Shown in pieces: positions 45,801 through 57,131 of a stretch of DNA of 64,000 nt. The stretch's first letter is position 1. Each line of letters opens with the position of its first letter. Under the pieces are notes generated by a model. It was given only the letters and a program-made list of their open reading frames with translations. It was not told where the DNA came from and did not search any database. Both the position numbers and the translations under genes were made by a program. Source of the DNA: Adiantum capillus-veneris (taxonomy: Eukaryota > Streptophyta > Polypodiopsida > Polypodiales > Pteridaceae); contig CM043947.1 in NCBI GenBank assembly GCA_014529385.2, positions 126,208,891 through 126,272,890 of the forward strand, read 5' to 3'.

Positions 45801-48800
45801 AGTGTGAAATGGTATGGTTTGAAAAAATTCATATGTTGCTGGACTGCAACTAGGCCGGTATGGTAGGTGCTACCTGTTCTTAATTTTGGCAGCTCTTTTT
45901 TCATGATGAGTGGTTTTACTGCGTGTCCAATGGTACATTCCCTGAGGGTGATCTTTGTCAGTTGTTCGGCGCCGCTGGTTAACAATTTTGATTCCTTGAG
46001 CCATTTGTTCTCAATTTATGTCTGTGCTGTTTTTTGCAGGTTCCTCGGGTGGAAGAAACTCTAGAGCAGCTTAAATCTAGAGGAATGTTACCAGCTATCT
46101 GGTTTATCTTTAGCAGAAAAGGGTGTGACACAGCCATTCGATATGTACGAGATCTGCAACTGCTTTCAGATGAAGAACAAAGACAGGTTTATGAAGCCTT
46201 AACAACTTTTAGAGGAGAACATCCTGATGCTGTCAGAGAGTCCTCGGTATCAGCACTTCGGTGTGGTTTTGCTGCTCACCATGCAGGTTGTCTGCCATTA
46301 TGGAAAGGTTTTATTGAAGAGCTCTTCCAGAGGGGCTTGATTAAGGTTGTATTTTCAACAGAGACGCTTGCAGCAGGTATAAACATGCCTGCTCGCACCA
46401 CTGTCCTGTCTTCATTAAGTAAAAGAGGAGACAATGGTCATAACCTGTTGAGTTCAAATTCAATGCTGCAAATGGCTGGGAGGGCAGGGCGCAGGGGCTT
46501 AGATGAGCAGGGACACGTTGTCTTAGTTCAAACTCCTTTTGAAGGAGCAGAAGAAGGCTGCAAAATTTTGTTTGCTGGTCCAGATCCTTTAGTCTCTCAA
46601 TTTACGGCTTCGTATGGCATGGTCCTCCATCTTCTGTCAGTAAGTATCCAATTCTTAGACGACTCCTTCTGTGATTGGAAATTGAATTCTCTTATCTTGA
46701 CATTTGATATCTCAAACGTTGATAACACTCTTAGTATATCAAATGATCCTAAGTTTCACTCATAGATGTCAATACAGTTTACTCTCCCCAACTTTCTGAG
46801 CAGATCTGAGATTGTGCAGATATAGGATTTGTTAAAAACTATGGCGGTAAAATGTTTTGTTCCAGGTTCTACTTATTTTGAGTATTTTGAAGTAGAGCTT
46901 TGAGAAAGCGAGAAGCACTTAAAATAAGTCTGACATAGCCTTGTAGTATTTTACAAATATCCCATAAGCAGTTGTTCCAGCACGCACAAAGGGAGTAACC
47001 TGCATGTGTCAACACTAAAATGAGGTATTAGGTGTGCGGGAATGCCTTTAAATGGAGAGGCAAATACTTCTTGAGAGGTTTGGAATCCCATTTCTATGTC
47101 ACATTCACTGGATATTTCAAACCCCTTTGTTAGGCCTCATTGAATACTTCTATTATCTCACCTTTGAAGGTCATGGCATACCTATTAATTCCTTTTGCAG
47201 GCATCTGATTCTTGCGACTATTATTGTGTTTTATCTGATTCTTGCAAATATTATCGTGTTTTATCTATGATGTCTTGTGTTCATGTTCCCCTTCTGCCAA
47301 ACTTCAAAATAGTGTAATCAAACCATGTCGCACATTGGTTCTGTTATGTGTTCGCGGATCTGGAGGAACCTCACACCCCCTTAGTTGTCTAATATCCCTT
47401 GCCCAATTTCAAACCTAGGTTCTGTCTCTAGCTAGTTCTGTGAGCCATCTTCCCATTGCTCTGGGAAAGGGTAGTTGATCATTAGATGCTGGCATGGAAA
47501 GTTTCTTGATTGAAATCCTTTTGAGTAAGCTCTAGTTGTTTGTTGAACACCAATTTTGACTTCAGTGAGATGTGCAATTAAGAATTATCCCATTCAAGGG
47601 GGACTGCTTTTAACAGGTAGAAAATTTTGAGTGTTAAGGATTTAGTAAGTTTTTGGAGTGATAAGCATTTAACAGGAGTGATATGCCTCTTTTGACACTT
47701 TGGCTTCTGTCCTGATCCTACCAATTGCATTTTAGAGCTCCTTTCTCTTCAAAATTGGCTTTTTTGGCAGACATTAATGTGTGGATAATAACTGCTTCTT
47801 TCAAGGTTGCATGAATTCTGCAGATTTCTTGTTCTAGACGTGAATTTTTTTTGTCGGATCGGTTATCCAATACGAACCAATTGATTGTTTTTACTTTAAT
47901 TGCTCAACTTCTACGTGTTGCAAGAAAATTGTGCCTTCTAAATTCAAAGTTTGCATGCCATGAAAGGGTGACAATGGTATTATGTTTCGGAGAACCTATA
48001 ATTAACAAACATGCATCACATGTGACACATACATGGTGTAGTACTTTAACATATTTTATGGTTCATCATTGACGTGCATTACCATGCAATGTTTTTTTTT
48101 TGTACTAATTATATTAATTGTCTCTCTCCACCTTGATTAGATAGGTTGCGTGCTTTATATGTAATGTGTTGCCTTGTTGGTTACATTTCATCTTGGTTTT
48201 ACATTTGTTTTGCAGAGCATGAAATCTGCCGATGGTAAAGTGTTGAGGCAGGGGAGAACATTAGAAGAAGCTCGTGCTTTGGTTGAAAGGAGCTTTGGTA
48301 ATTATGTTGGAAATGAAGTAAAGGCAAAGGTGATGAAGCAAATTTCTAAATTTGAAACCAGAATTGCCCATCTGAAGGAAGAAGAGATTCCAGATGTCAG
48401 GAGCCTGTTAACAGCAGAGGAGATTGAGGAATATATGAAACTGAAGAATGACTTAAAGGTCAGTCTTTTATGCTTGAGCTTGATTTCTGAGGCCATTAAG
48501 TAATCTAGGAAGTCAATCTGGATGTTGTATTGACTTGTGAACTATCCAATCTGTATTTATTGGTTTAGAACGATGTATGATATTGACAGGTGGAAAAGGA
48601 TAGGCTAAAAGAACTTTGGAGTGAATTTGAGCAGAAAAAATTGGATTTAGTACAACCACTTCTGCAGGATGCAGTCAATGATAGGGACCACCTGCCCTAT
48701 GTTCAGATATGCTACATTACTGATACTGGAAGTGAAATAAAGATGTCAGCCATGTGCTTTGAAATCTTACAAAATTCATCCTTCTTCAACCAAAAAGCAT

Positions 48801-51800
48801 TGGTATGTGGCACTCTCTTTGAATGCATGCAGAATTTAATTAATATTCAGATTCACCCATTCATCCTTCTTTAACGAGGAAATGTTGATATGTGTCATTG
48901 TCTGTGAGTGTTTAATGTTGACATTGTTCGTGTCATTAGCTCTTACTCTAATAAAATACCAATCTCAAGTGAACACAAACCACCAAAAGCTAGCCTACAG
49001 CCACAATCCAAATACAAACATCTTCAAGCCTAAACCTGCTTATTCATAAAGATGGCAAAATTTTAAACTTGCTTATTCTGTGTAGGGGCCATCTTTCAGT
49101 GTTTCCCTGTTTGTGGAGGGCAGTGCTACTTGTCCTTTGTTTAATTATGGAGCTAGAAGCCTTTCTACAGGTTCACATGGTTGTTTTTAGGTCAAAAGCT
49201 CAAGATCGTTCCAATCGAGAAATGGTTTCCTGTAGTTTGAACCACCTCTTTGTTAATGGCAGAACACTCACTGATCGCACTATGCTTGCATAAGATTGAG
49301 GTCCCTTTTTGCAGCTTTTTTCAGGGGCTTGTGAGTTCTGATCAGTATTACACTTGTTTACTGCAGGAGGACAACCAGGTATCTGAAGACTTGAATGGAC
49401 AAGCATCCAATTCACATATGGATGTTCAATATTCTATGGCACTAGGTTTTGACAATTGCTGGTATGCATTTAGTGCTACTTCGGTGCAGTCTATCAAGAA
49501 AATTAAGCTGAGAAATGTTACTATGAGTTCAAAAGAGGGCAGTGCTCGAGATCTGCTGGCTGCAGAGCGGCCTGAGCCATGGGAATCATCTTGGGAGATG
49601 GTGGGAAAGTCAGGAAAAAGTGCCTTTACAAGTGTGTGGTGCTCGATGGGCTTTTATAACACGTCGGCCTTGAGTAGGAATATTCCTGATGACAGCCATG
49701 TGACTGAAGAGGTTCAGGTGAATCTGCAATTGCTATATGCACAGTATTTGAATGTCGTTGGTTATTCTATACAATTTTCTAATACAGCATTTCTCCTTGC
49801 AGTTTCCTGAGGAGATATCTCTGCTTGCCAATGCTTATGCTAAGCAACGCAGGAAGAATACTAAACTTAAGAAGGAGATAAAAGGCACCAAAGCAAGCAA
49901 AGAGTACTGGCAGGTGGTAGCCATGACCAAGTTACGTGATGCAAATATAGAGAAGCTGGAGAAGAAGAGGTCAAAATTGGTAGCTCAAGTAAATCGAATG
50001 CAACCCACCGGATGGCAGAAGTTTTTACAGGTTCAGACATTGAATGCTTAAGCTAAACGCTTTTGAGCTCAAGTTGTCCCTTCTGGAGCTTATTGATTCT
50101 ACTCTTCGCCTCATCCTCTTGCATGCAGGAGCTTTAAGAAACTCAATTGCATGTGTGTTTCATGTTTCATGTAGGTGCACTTTACTGGGCCAAGGCTATA
50201 AAATCTATTTCACGTTAGCGTTCCCTTGTTTTCTTTGTGTTTGCTCTTTGAGCAGCCTGTGCCTGAAAGCATTGGTTGCCAATATTGCAGTACTATCTGG
50301 CTTTGAAAGCAAGTTCCCTTTGTTTTATACCTTGAGCATCCTTTCTCCTAAACTGACTCTCATGGATTTAAAATGTTAATGAGCCCAGGATTCATGTTGA
50401 ATTTGTTCAATTCAACAAGGGCCTTGAATCAATGGTTGCCAATATAGCAATAAATGGCTTTGATTCTTTATTATGTTTCGTAAGCATTCTTGCTTTCAGA
50501 CTGAATCTCATGGAGATGATTGTGTGTATGTGCCAGGTTGTCAATGTTCTTGAGCAGGCCAAAGCAATCTCTCCTAATACACATGACATGCTTCCACTTG
50601 GGAAAGTAGCTGCATCCATCAGAGGAGCGAATGAACTATGGCTAGCCTTAGCACTCTCAGATGACTCTTTACCAGCCCTCAATTCGGCTCAGCTAGCCTC
50701 AGTGTGTGGGTGTTTGGTTACAGAGGGTATCAAGGTTCGCTCTTACAATATGGATGCCTGGTAAAGATATCACTGTCTACCTTCAATTTTCTATGCTTCC
50801 TATATTTTAGATGCCTTGAACATCACACAATATGATTTTTTGAACAGCAACATATACACAACTTCTACCACAGTCCAAGAGGTGGTCTACAGTCTTGAAA
50901 AAAAGCGGCGGTGGCTACTGGATCTACAGAATGAGTGTGGGGTAACGGTATGTCTCTCTACTGGACTTTTGAAACATGCATGTACTTGTATGCAAACCCT
51001 CATATGCACTCAACTCACATCCTATTTCACTGATATGTTTAGAAAGAACCGAAAAACAAGCTGCTCTCTGGAGAATAGAAATCCTACTACCGTTTTCTTT
51101 TTCTTTGGTGGAAGAGTGGCTATACTTTGAGGTAGAAGATAGTTCCAAAGGTCACAGAAAGGCTGACCTGATGGAAACAGTACAAAACTATCTAGGTCTA
51201 GCTGAGGAATACAAAAGATGGTGTCAAGGGGACTAACAAGAAAAATGTAGAAGGAACCCCAGTGCGCTGCAGGTAAACAGAAAAACAATGATTCTGCCAT
51301 CATGAAGATTAATAAACCCTAGTCAATCCTGTAATTCCTTTACTTTGTCTAGATCCAATTCATGGGTTCCAAGCAATGAACCCATGAACCCCCGTCATGA
51401 AGAACTCACTCTTCTAACTTACCCCAAATATGTCCGCAAAATGGATTAATCTGGTGTCCAAGTGACAAAAGCTGATTGCAACATCCTGCAAAACTGAGCA
51501 TCCAATGTGGCTGAGTTTTTGGCTGTGTAGCTGAGGAATACAAAAGATGGTGTCAAGGGGACTAACAAGAAAAATGTAGAAGGAACCCCAGTGCGCTGCA
51601 GGTAAACAGAAAAACAATGATTCTGCCATCATGAAGATTAATAAACCCTAGTCAATCCTGTAATTCCTTTACTTTGTCTAGATCCAATTCATGGGTTCCA
51701 AGCAATGAACCCATGAACCCCCGTCATGAAGAACTCACTCTTCTAACTTACCCCAAATATGTCCGCAAAATGGATTAATCTGGTGTCCAAGTGACAAAAG

Positions 51801-52409
51801 CTGATTGCAACATCCTGCAAAACTGAGCATCCAATGTGGCTGAGTTTTTGGCTGTGTGAAGTTTAGGCAAAGCACAAGACTAACAGACTGAATACTCCTT
51901 TTATCTGGCTGCTTACAGTCACTGAGGTTGTTTGCACATTAGATTTGTAAACAACTCACCACGGACAATGGGCTGCCAGAGCTGAATCTCCATTACATGA
52001 AGGGGCTGGTGGGTTTGCCCTTGGCTGATGCGGGCCTAATCTGCTACAATGCTGCAAAAATGCAAGGGTTTTGGTACGTACTCGTGTAGGCAGGGGGGCT
52101 GCCAGATGAGGAGACCCAGCAACTGAGATCTGGGATGTTGAAAACATGAAACAGTTGCGGTTTTGTCTTGGTTTGGTACCTTCATTGTTTTGTAATTACT
52201 CTTATGTAATTGGCTCTTTTGTATAATACTTTCTTGGGGTATATGCCCTCAAGATGTTTGATTAGTAGAAGATTCTTTTTCTTCTTTTGTATTTTATATT
52301 TATGTGTGTGTATATATAGCTATATACATACCTACCTACATATGTATGTAGGTACCCATGTACGTACGTATGTAATGATGTGTGTGTGTCTACTTGCGGA
52401 GCAATCATC

Positions 52410-52456
<47 letters not shown>

Positions 52457-52814
52457 GGCATTTGCTGCAGATCGCTTGTTGCTTGGATGATCAACTGGCT
52501 GGCCTTGTGGAGGCTTGGGCATCTGGTGTGACATGGCGAGAATTGATGGCGGAATGTGATCTGGATGAGGGTGATTTAGCCAGATTGTTGAGGCGCACAA
52601 TAGATTTACTCGCACAGGTCTGTCTCTTACGACGTTTATTAGACTTGTCTAATGAGTTATGAAATGAATTTTTTTAAATGCAGCATGTAAGTAACAGCTG
52701 GACCTTATGGTGCAGGTGCTGCTTTTACCGAACGTTAATTCCGAGCTGCACAAGGTGGCCGCATCGGCAGCCAAGGTGATGGACCGGAGCCCCATTAGTG
52801 AGTTGATAGCTTGA
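38114..52814 (+). CDS. ISE2: Chloroplast DExH-box RNA helicase, ISE2/DExH15 type (16 exons)
   Basis: Exons: 38114-38638, 40637-40812, 40926-41039, 41241-41349, 41523-41609, 41692-41810, 44490-44583, 46040-46639, 48216-48458, 48590-48802, 49367-49717, 49803-50030, 50537-50760, 50848-50947, 52471-52617, 52716-52814. Every intron is GT-AG, phases join without a break, and the sum is 3429 nt (1142 aa plus stop); Arabidopsis ISE2 is about 1170 aa. Residues 1-50 are Ser/Arg-rich like a chloroplast transit peptide. An acidic stretch follows around 85-130. Motif I APTSSGKT is at 192-199, DEVH at 291-294, SAT at 322-324, HHAG at 488-491, [14 protein letters not shown] at 515-528 and [10 protein letters not shown] at 552-561. 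The C-terminus resembles the DSHCT domain and ends [11 protein letters not shown]. The family is Ski2-like and acts in chloroplast RNA processing and plasmodesmata regulation (known for ISE2, not shown here). The least certain junction is the 5' edge of exon 11. Introns 1 and 6 carry transposon pieces. Confidence 0.95.
39785..39836. repeat. (CA)n microsatellite in ISE2 intron 1
   Basis: About 25 CA units in intron 1, preceding the LINE fragment. Confidence 0.9.
39890..40330 (+). pseudogene. LINE zinc-binding-domain fragment in ISE2 intron 1
   Basis: The plus strand encodes [20 protein letters not shown], akin to the FLWK-x4-GALP region of the LINE copies at 26.0 and 31.8 kb. The Cys-His part is split across frames ([12 protein letters not shown] in one, THFFWDC in the next), showing a single frameshift. 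It is sense-oriented in the host intron. Confidence 0.6.
42166..42470 (+). mobile_element. tRNA-derived SINE in ISE2 intron 6, ~305 bp
   Basis: An A-box-like TGGTCTAATTGTAAGG (from 42184) and a B box GGTTTAAATCC (42226-42236) lie at tRNA-like spacing. The body runs to TTGTTGGTAATT followed by an A run and GA. An 11-bp target duplication, AACATTGATAT, flanks it at 42155-42165 and 42471-42481. It is inserted in sense orientation beside a LINE-C fragment. Confidence 0.8.
42482..43668 (-). mobile_element. LINE-C fragment in ISE2 intron 6
   Basis: Minus-strand similarity to the ORF2 C-terminal region: [20 protein letters not shown], then [20 protein letters not shown] and [14 protein letters not shown]. 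It starts (43668) at the segment after RT and loses similarity near 42540, short of the LINE 3' end. It is antisense to the helicase and heavily shifted in frame. Confidence 0.8.
43669..44489. other. Remainder of ISE2 intron 6
   Basis: No coding signal. The intron closes with CATTTACAG at 44489. Confidence 0.6.
45499..45632. repeat. Purine-rich tandem repeat in ISE2 intron 7
   Basis: Two ~69-bp copies, each with GGGGGAGGCTT, a GAGACAT segment, CTCAAGAGGCTTG and a GGGAGG run. Upstream, near 45325, TTGGTATGAGAGC resembles a primer-binding site, so a small LTR-type remnant is possible but no LTR pair was found. Confidence 0.5.
51200..51857. repeat. 329-bp perfect tandem duplication in ISE2 intron 14
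   Basis: 51200-51528 and 51529-51857 are identical by eye, starting AGCTGAGGAATACAAAAG and ending GGCTGTGT. It lies wholly in intron 14. Identity suggests a very recent event or an assembly artefact. Confidence 0.9.
52411..52452. repeat. (CT)n tract at the ISE2 exon 15 acceptor
   Basis: 21 TC units end 18 bp before the exon 15 splice acceptor (TTTGCTGCAG, 52461-52470), so the microsatellite forms part of the polypyrimidine region. Confidence 0.9.
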
Positions 52815-53470
52815 TAGGTGTTACCCTGAATTAAGGCTATTGTAGACTGTACATAGAGAAAGTCAACAAGGGGGTCACAAAACTAAGTTTTCCCAGGGAA
52901 CATTCTCTCTTTGGGTTGTAATATAATATGTAACATATACCTTTGTCAAATCATTCTTTCAAAGCTCACTTGAATGGCCGTGAGCTTTACTCGACATTTA
53001 TGCCCTTGATTATTGGTGTAAAGTGCAGCTCAATGCGTGGAAAATTTTGTATGAATGCCATTTTCTGGTGGTTCTGTGTATCATTTCTAAGAGAAATTCA
53101 TGGAGATTGTTCTTACTTGCTCACTATTTTCCCTTAGTATGCCATGTAACTCTGAGGAACAGGTTTTTGGGTCTGTTTTTTTTTTTTTTTTTTTTGGGGG
53201 GGGGGGGGGGGTCTGTTTTGAGTCTGCAAACTGGAATAGTTGAGGGATTTGTAAGATTCATGTAACCACTGGAAGAAAGTTCAAAGAACTGACCTGAATG
53301 TCTCTACTTGTCATATGTAAATTGTAAGACTCATGAATGTAGCTGCTACCCATCATGGCAAAGAAATGTAATCAACTTTCTGGCGAATCTACTAGTTGCG
53401 GACGTATGCAGTGTTAGATGTTGGCAGAATTTAGGTATATATGTCCTACATGAAACGAGCATCCGACTGT

Positions 53471-53522
<52 letters not shown>
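52815..53522. other. 3' flank of ISE2, homopolymers and microsatellites
   Basis: AT-rich sequence GTTGTAATATAATATG near 52915 could serve polyadenylation, without a canonical AATAAA. A T run joins a G run at 53178-53210, and (GT)n(GA)n lies at 53469-53522. No gene is seen. Confidence 0.4.
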
Positions 53523-53525
<3 letters not shown>

Positions 53526-54401
53526 GGACAACCCCTTAGAGGATGCCATTCAAAAGTGCAAAGAGGAAATGACGTAGACCATTACCAAGATGAACCACAA
53601 TCTATTGGGCACAATAAAAGTGTTCGAAGGATGCGTGTTGATCCAAGAAAGCAAGATAAATGCATTGGAAGATTGGGCGACAACTCAAGATGAAGAGATT
53701 GCATCACTCCAGAAAAATCTCACCGAAGTATGATCAAGAAACACACTGGAAGAGGGCGAATTGCAACCCTTAGTTATCGAAGAAATCAACATGATCGAGC
53801 AAGTACGGGCCATCAAAGAGGGAGAAGAGCAACACAAAGAGATGACTTCTTGGGTAGATGTTCTTACAAAAACTTAACACAAGAATGATGAAGTCGAGAA
53901 ATGGATCGAGGTTGCCAAGAAAGGAAAAGGCAAGGAAATAACGACTACGTCCACACCCACTATCATTAATCTGACACTAGAGGAGGAGCAAAGAAGACGT
54001 GTGCGTGGTTTACATGTGAGAATTTGCGGTATTAAAGATGAAGACAATGTGGACGAAGAGGTAAAAGAACTCATGGCCTTGATGGGGGGTCATGAGCGTC
54101 GCGACGCACACAAGAGCTTGGAGAGTGGACAACAAAAAGAAAAATGGAAGCAGTGGGGAAACTTCAAAAGAAAGGGCACTCACCCTCCGTTTTCCCTCCA
54201 TGCATGGAAGCGAAGAAGGTCTTCTTGAAGAAAAGGCCAACTCTTAAAGAGACGGGCATGTTTCTCAGGGATGATCTTACCCTCTCGTAGATCGCTCATA
54301 TGCAGGAGGTAATGCCGGAGATTAGAGCGGCAAGGGGAAAAGGCAAGATTGCCTTTTACCGAGATGAAAGAGTGGTAATACTGGAGCGACGCTCCACATG
54401 A
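53523..54401 (+). pseudogene. LINE-C ORF1 remnant (copy 2)
   Basis: Begins within the coiled coil (PLEDAIQKCKEEMT) and carries stops and shifts. 54001-54110 keeps the RRM-like start RGLHVRICGIKDEDNVDEEV. The C-terminal segment ends in ERRST and TGA at 54399-54401, followed by CGG. It matches copy 1 ORF1 over its length. Confidence 0.85.
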
Positions 54402-56090
54402 CGGTGCGAGACTTATGGGACCACACTCAAAGTTGCTGCCTGGAATTGTAATGGATCTATGCGTCTTGATGTGGGTGCTTTTGAGGATAGTTTTACTGGA
54501 AAAGACATCATCTTCTATTCTGAGACACATCAGGCCCCTGGGCAATCCATGCCTCACATCAGTGGATACAGATGGGATACAACTTGCAGACAGGAGACAC
54601 GATTAGAGCACAAAGGACGGGGCTCAGGGAGAGTGGCAGTGTTATTTGGAGAGGATTTGCAGCCATTGATACATATAGCCCGCAAGGATGAGCAAGCTAG
54701 GTACATGTGGGTGAGATTGAGAGCAGAGACAGTCAGATATCTTTACTTGCTACTTTCCCTTGAGTACGTCAGTCTATGCATCACCCAGAGGACAATCCCC
54801 CTTTTCTATTTTGGATGATGACATATGGGACTTCTCTCTCTAGAGATGGTGATATTATCATTCTAGGGTACTTCAATGCTAGGGCTGCCCATCACCAGAC
54901 AGTATTTTATGATACTTCAAAGGAGATGCTGAGAGAGCTATATGTTGTAGAGACGGGCCTGTCCAGACTATCACAAAATGTGGAATATACTGGGTATGGG
55001 CGTCACCTGATAGATATGGACTGGCCATCTTGAATGGCCTACAAAGATTTCCTGCTGCGGGAGGTTTCACATTCTTTCCACACAGACATGGAGCCAGTGT
55101 CACAAGACGGGCACTACGTGCCAATAGAAAAGAACATACTGAACAGACTTTTAGCACTTCAATAACAACTGAACTGAAAGAGAGAGATGACACGCGACAC
55201 GGAGTGGCGGATTTCCACCCCAGAGAGTATTGGCCCTAAACCTTGGCGCCCCTTTCGGTATTTCTTTATATTGCATCAACACAGTACAAGCCGGTACTCC
55301 AGACTTTGCACCTTCGCCAGGAAGCATGCCAGAGAATGAGCCCTAACCTCATACTCAAAGGCCCTTGGCCTAAAAAGCAATTACAGTAAAAAGACTTCAA
55401 ACTCAAAAGCATCTGGTCCAAAAGCAAAGCCAAAAAGCTTCCAGCGTAAATCACGGAAATTCGTACAGCTGCCACATCATCAGCCAACGAAAAACGCAAA
55501 AATCCGTAGAGCTTGCCATGTCATCATGCTGACGTAATTTTCAAAAATCTGTCACATCATCAATTTTTGCGTGTGCGCGGGTCCTGCTTTTTTTAATCCT
55601 TTGTCACTTGGGACCCCATCGGACGGGGTCCCCATAAGTTGGTAGGACTTCTTCTATTACTTGCTCTTCTTAGGGTTTAGGCCCCTCGGCCGACATTTGC
55701 AAGTTGGCTCCATTCTTTAGGCTTTGACACGTCAACAGTTTGTTACAGCCAGCACAATGGATTATGTCATGGCACAGCCGAGTCTCATCTCTAGTATCCA
55801 AGATCTCACAGTTGGGCCTAGACGGGTTGGGGTGGCAGTGGATCATGCTCTTGTGTCACTGACCATCTCCTTCCAGTTCAGAATAGCACACACGCCACGG
55901 GTAGCAGCCCCTACTCGCTACACCTTTTCACAGGGGAGACGAACTCTGTATACATAGGCGGGATCTACAGACGCCTATGCACTGAGGAACCAAGGCGACC
56001 TCTGGAGGAGCTTACTACTATACTGACACAAACAATACATGATGCAGCAGCAGAGGCATACCCACACACCCAACCTGAGTAGAGACGCCG
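54402..56090 (+). pseudogene. LINE-C ORF2 endonuclease (copy 2), split by solo LTR
   Basis: In frame with the ORF1 stop: KVAAWNCNGSMRLDVGAFED, SETHQAPGQSMPHISGYRW and IIILGYFNAR (Asp changed to Tyr). The frame is cut at 55097 by the LTR insertion and resumes at 55753 with TMDYVMAQP and VDHALVSLT. The Trp/Asn motif and catalytic Glu missing from copy 1 are kept here. Confidence 0.85.
55098..55747. mobile_element. Solo LTR (650 bp) with 5-bp target duplication
   Basis: The inserted block starts TGTCACAAGACGG and ends GTTTGTTACA (TGT...ACA ends). It is bounded by GCCAG on both sides (55093-55097 and 55748-55752), and removing it restores the endonuclease sequence found uninterrupted in the other LINE-C copy. 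No internal region remains. Its parent family is not identified; it is unlike the other LTRs here. Confidence 0.9.
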
Positions 56091-56255
56091 TTCAGGGAGC
56101 ATGCCTTAAAACAGATGCCTTAAAACAGCTGGTATGATGAGGAATGCCGCCAGACTAGAGCTTGACATCAGAGGGAGGTGCTTTTGGGGGACATCACTCA
56201 CAAACAATCACAGATTGACTTCCGACGCCTGGTGCGCTAGAAGAAGAGGGCTTTT

Positions 56256-57131
56256 TTGGCTCGACTAGAGCAGGATCTATACCAGCTATTCTTGAGTCAG
56301 GACTTGCGTGAGAGGCGTGGCAGATCTTTCATGAGAAGTCCCCCCCCCCCCCCCCCTCCTTCCCCACCTTTGCCGTTACCTCTACAGAGACCTAGGGTTA
56401 GTACGCATCATCTTTGTACACAGTACCTGGACAAACGCCCCTTCCAGACCCCCCCGATCCATGCCCACACATGTGCTTTTTTCACCGCTGAGATGGTGAA
56501 GAAAGCCATTGACAGGATGAGGGCTGGAAGAGCATATGATCATGATGGCTCAGTGGCTGAGCATTTCATGCATGCCAAAGATCTACTAGTAAAGCTTCTA
56601 ACAGTTATGTTTAACCGTGCCATGTGTGAGGGCTTGCCTGATACTTGGAGCCTATCTACAATTGTACCTATCTTCAAGTCAGGAGACCCTATGGAGCCTA
56701 GGAATTATCGCACTGTCATGATTGGGGACACACTAGCACGGTTGTACGCATCCATTCTTGAGCAGCAGTTGAGTAGATGGGCAGAGAGGGAAGGAATGCA
56801 TGCAGCTGGGCAGGCAGGGTTTAGGAGAGGCTTTTCTACTCTTGACCATATCTTGACACTCAGGGCCATCATTGAGGAGGGCAGATCTCATGGGAGACGG
56901 ATCTATTGTAGCTTTGTGGGGATCAGGAGGTCAGCACCTACATTCACATATGGCCAGGAGATTGTGGAGTATACAAATGCTTACACTTACCTTGGAATGG
57001 TTTTTAGCGGACCTGCATTCTCACTACGGAGTGCGGCAGAGACCAGATTGACTAGAGCCCATGCAACATTGGGTAGATTGAAGAGGATGTGTTCGCAGGT
57101 TCAGTTTCAGGAGCCTCAGACGAAGCTCTGA
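56256..57131 (+). pseudogene. LINE-C ORF2 RT with catalytic-core deletion (copy 2)
   Basis: Has the polyproline linker (C run 56340-56356), AEMVKKAIDRMRAGRAYDHD and RRGFSTLDHILTLRAIIEEG. It then jumps from YCSFV straight to IRRSAPTFTYGQE. About 440 bp present in copy 1 are missing, with short microhomology (GTGG) at the junction. The deleted part holds both catalytic Asp motifs. Confidence 0.88.

Noticed and set aside
49250-49366. Extending ISE2 exon 11 upstream to an ATG at 49250
   Set aside because: The CTGCAG acceptor at 49366 keeps phase with exon 10. Upstream residues do not resemble the family, although a short extra exon cannot be excluded.
50044-50379. ORF in ISE2 intron 12
   Set aside because: No domain; it is intronic reading-through of exon 12 flank, and the spliced model is in phase without it.
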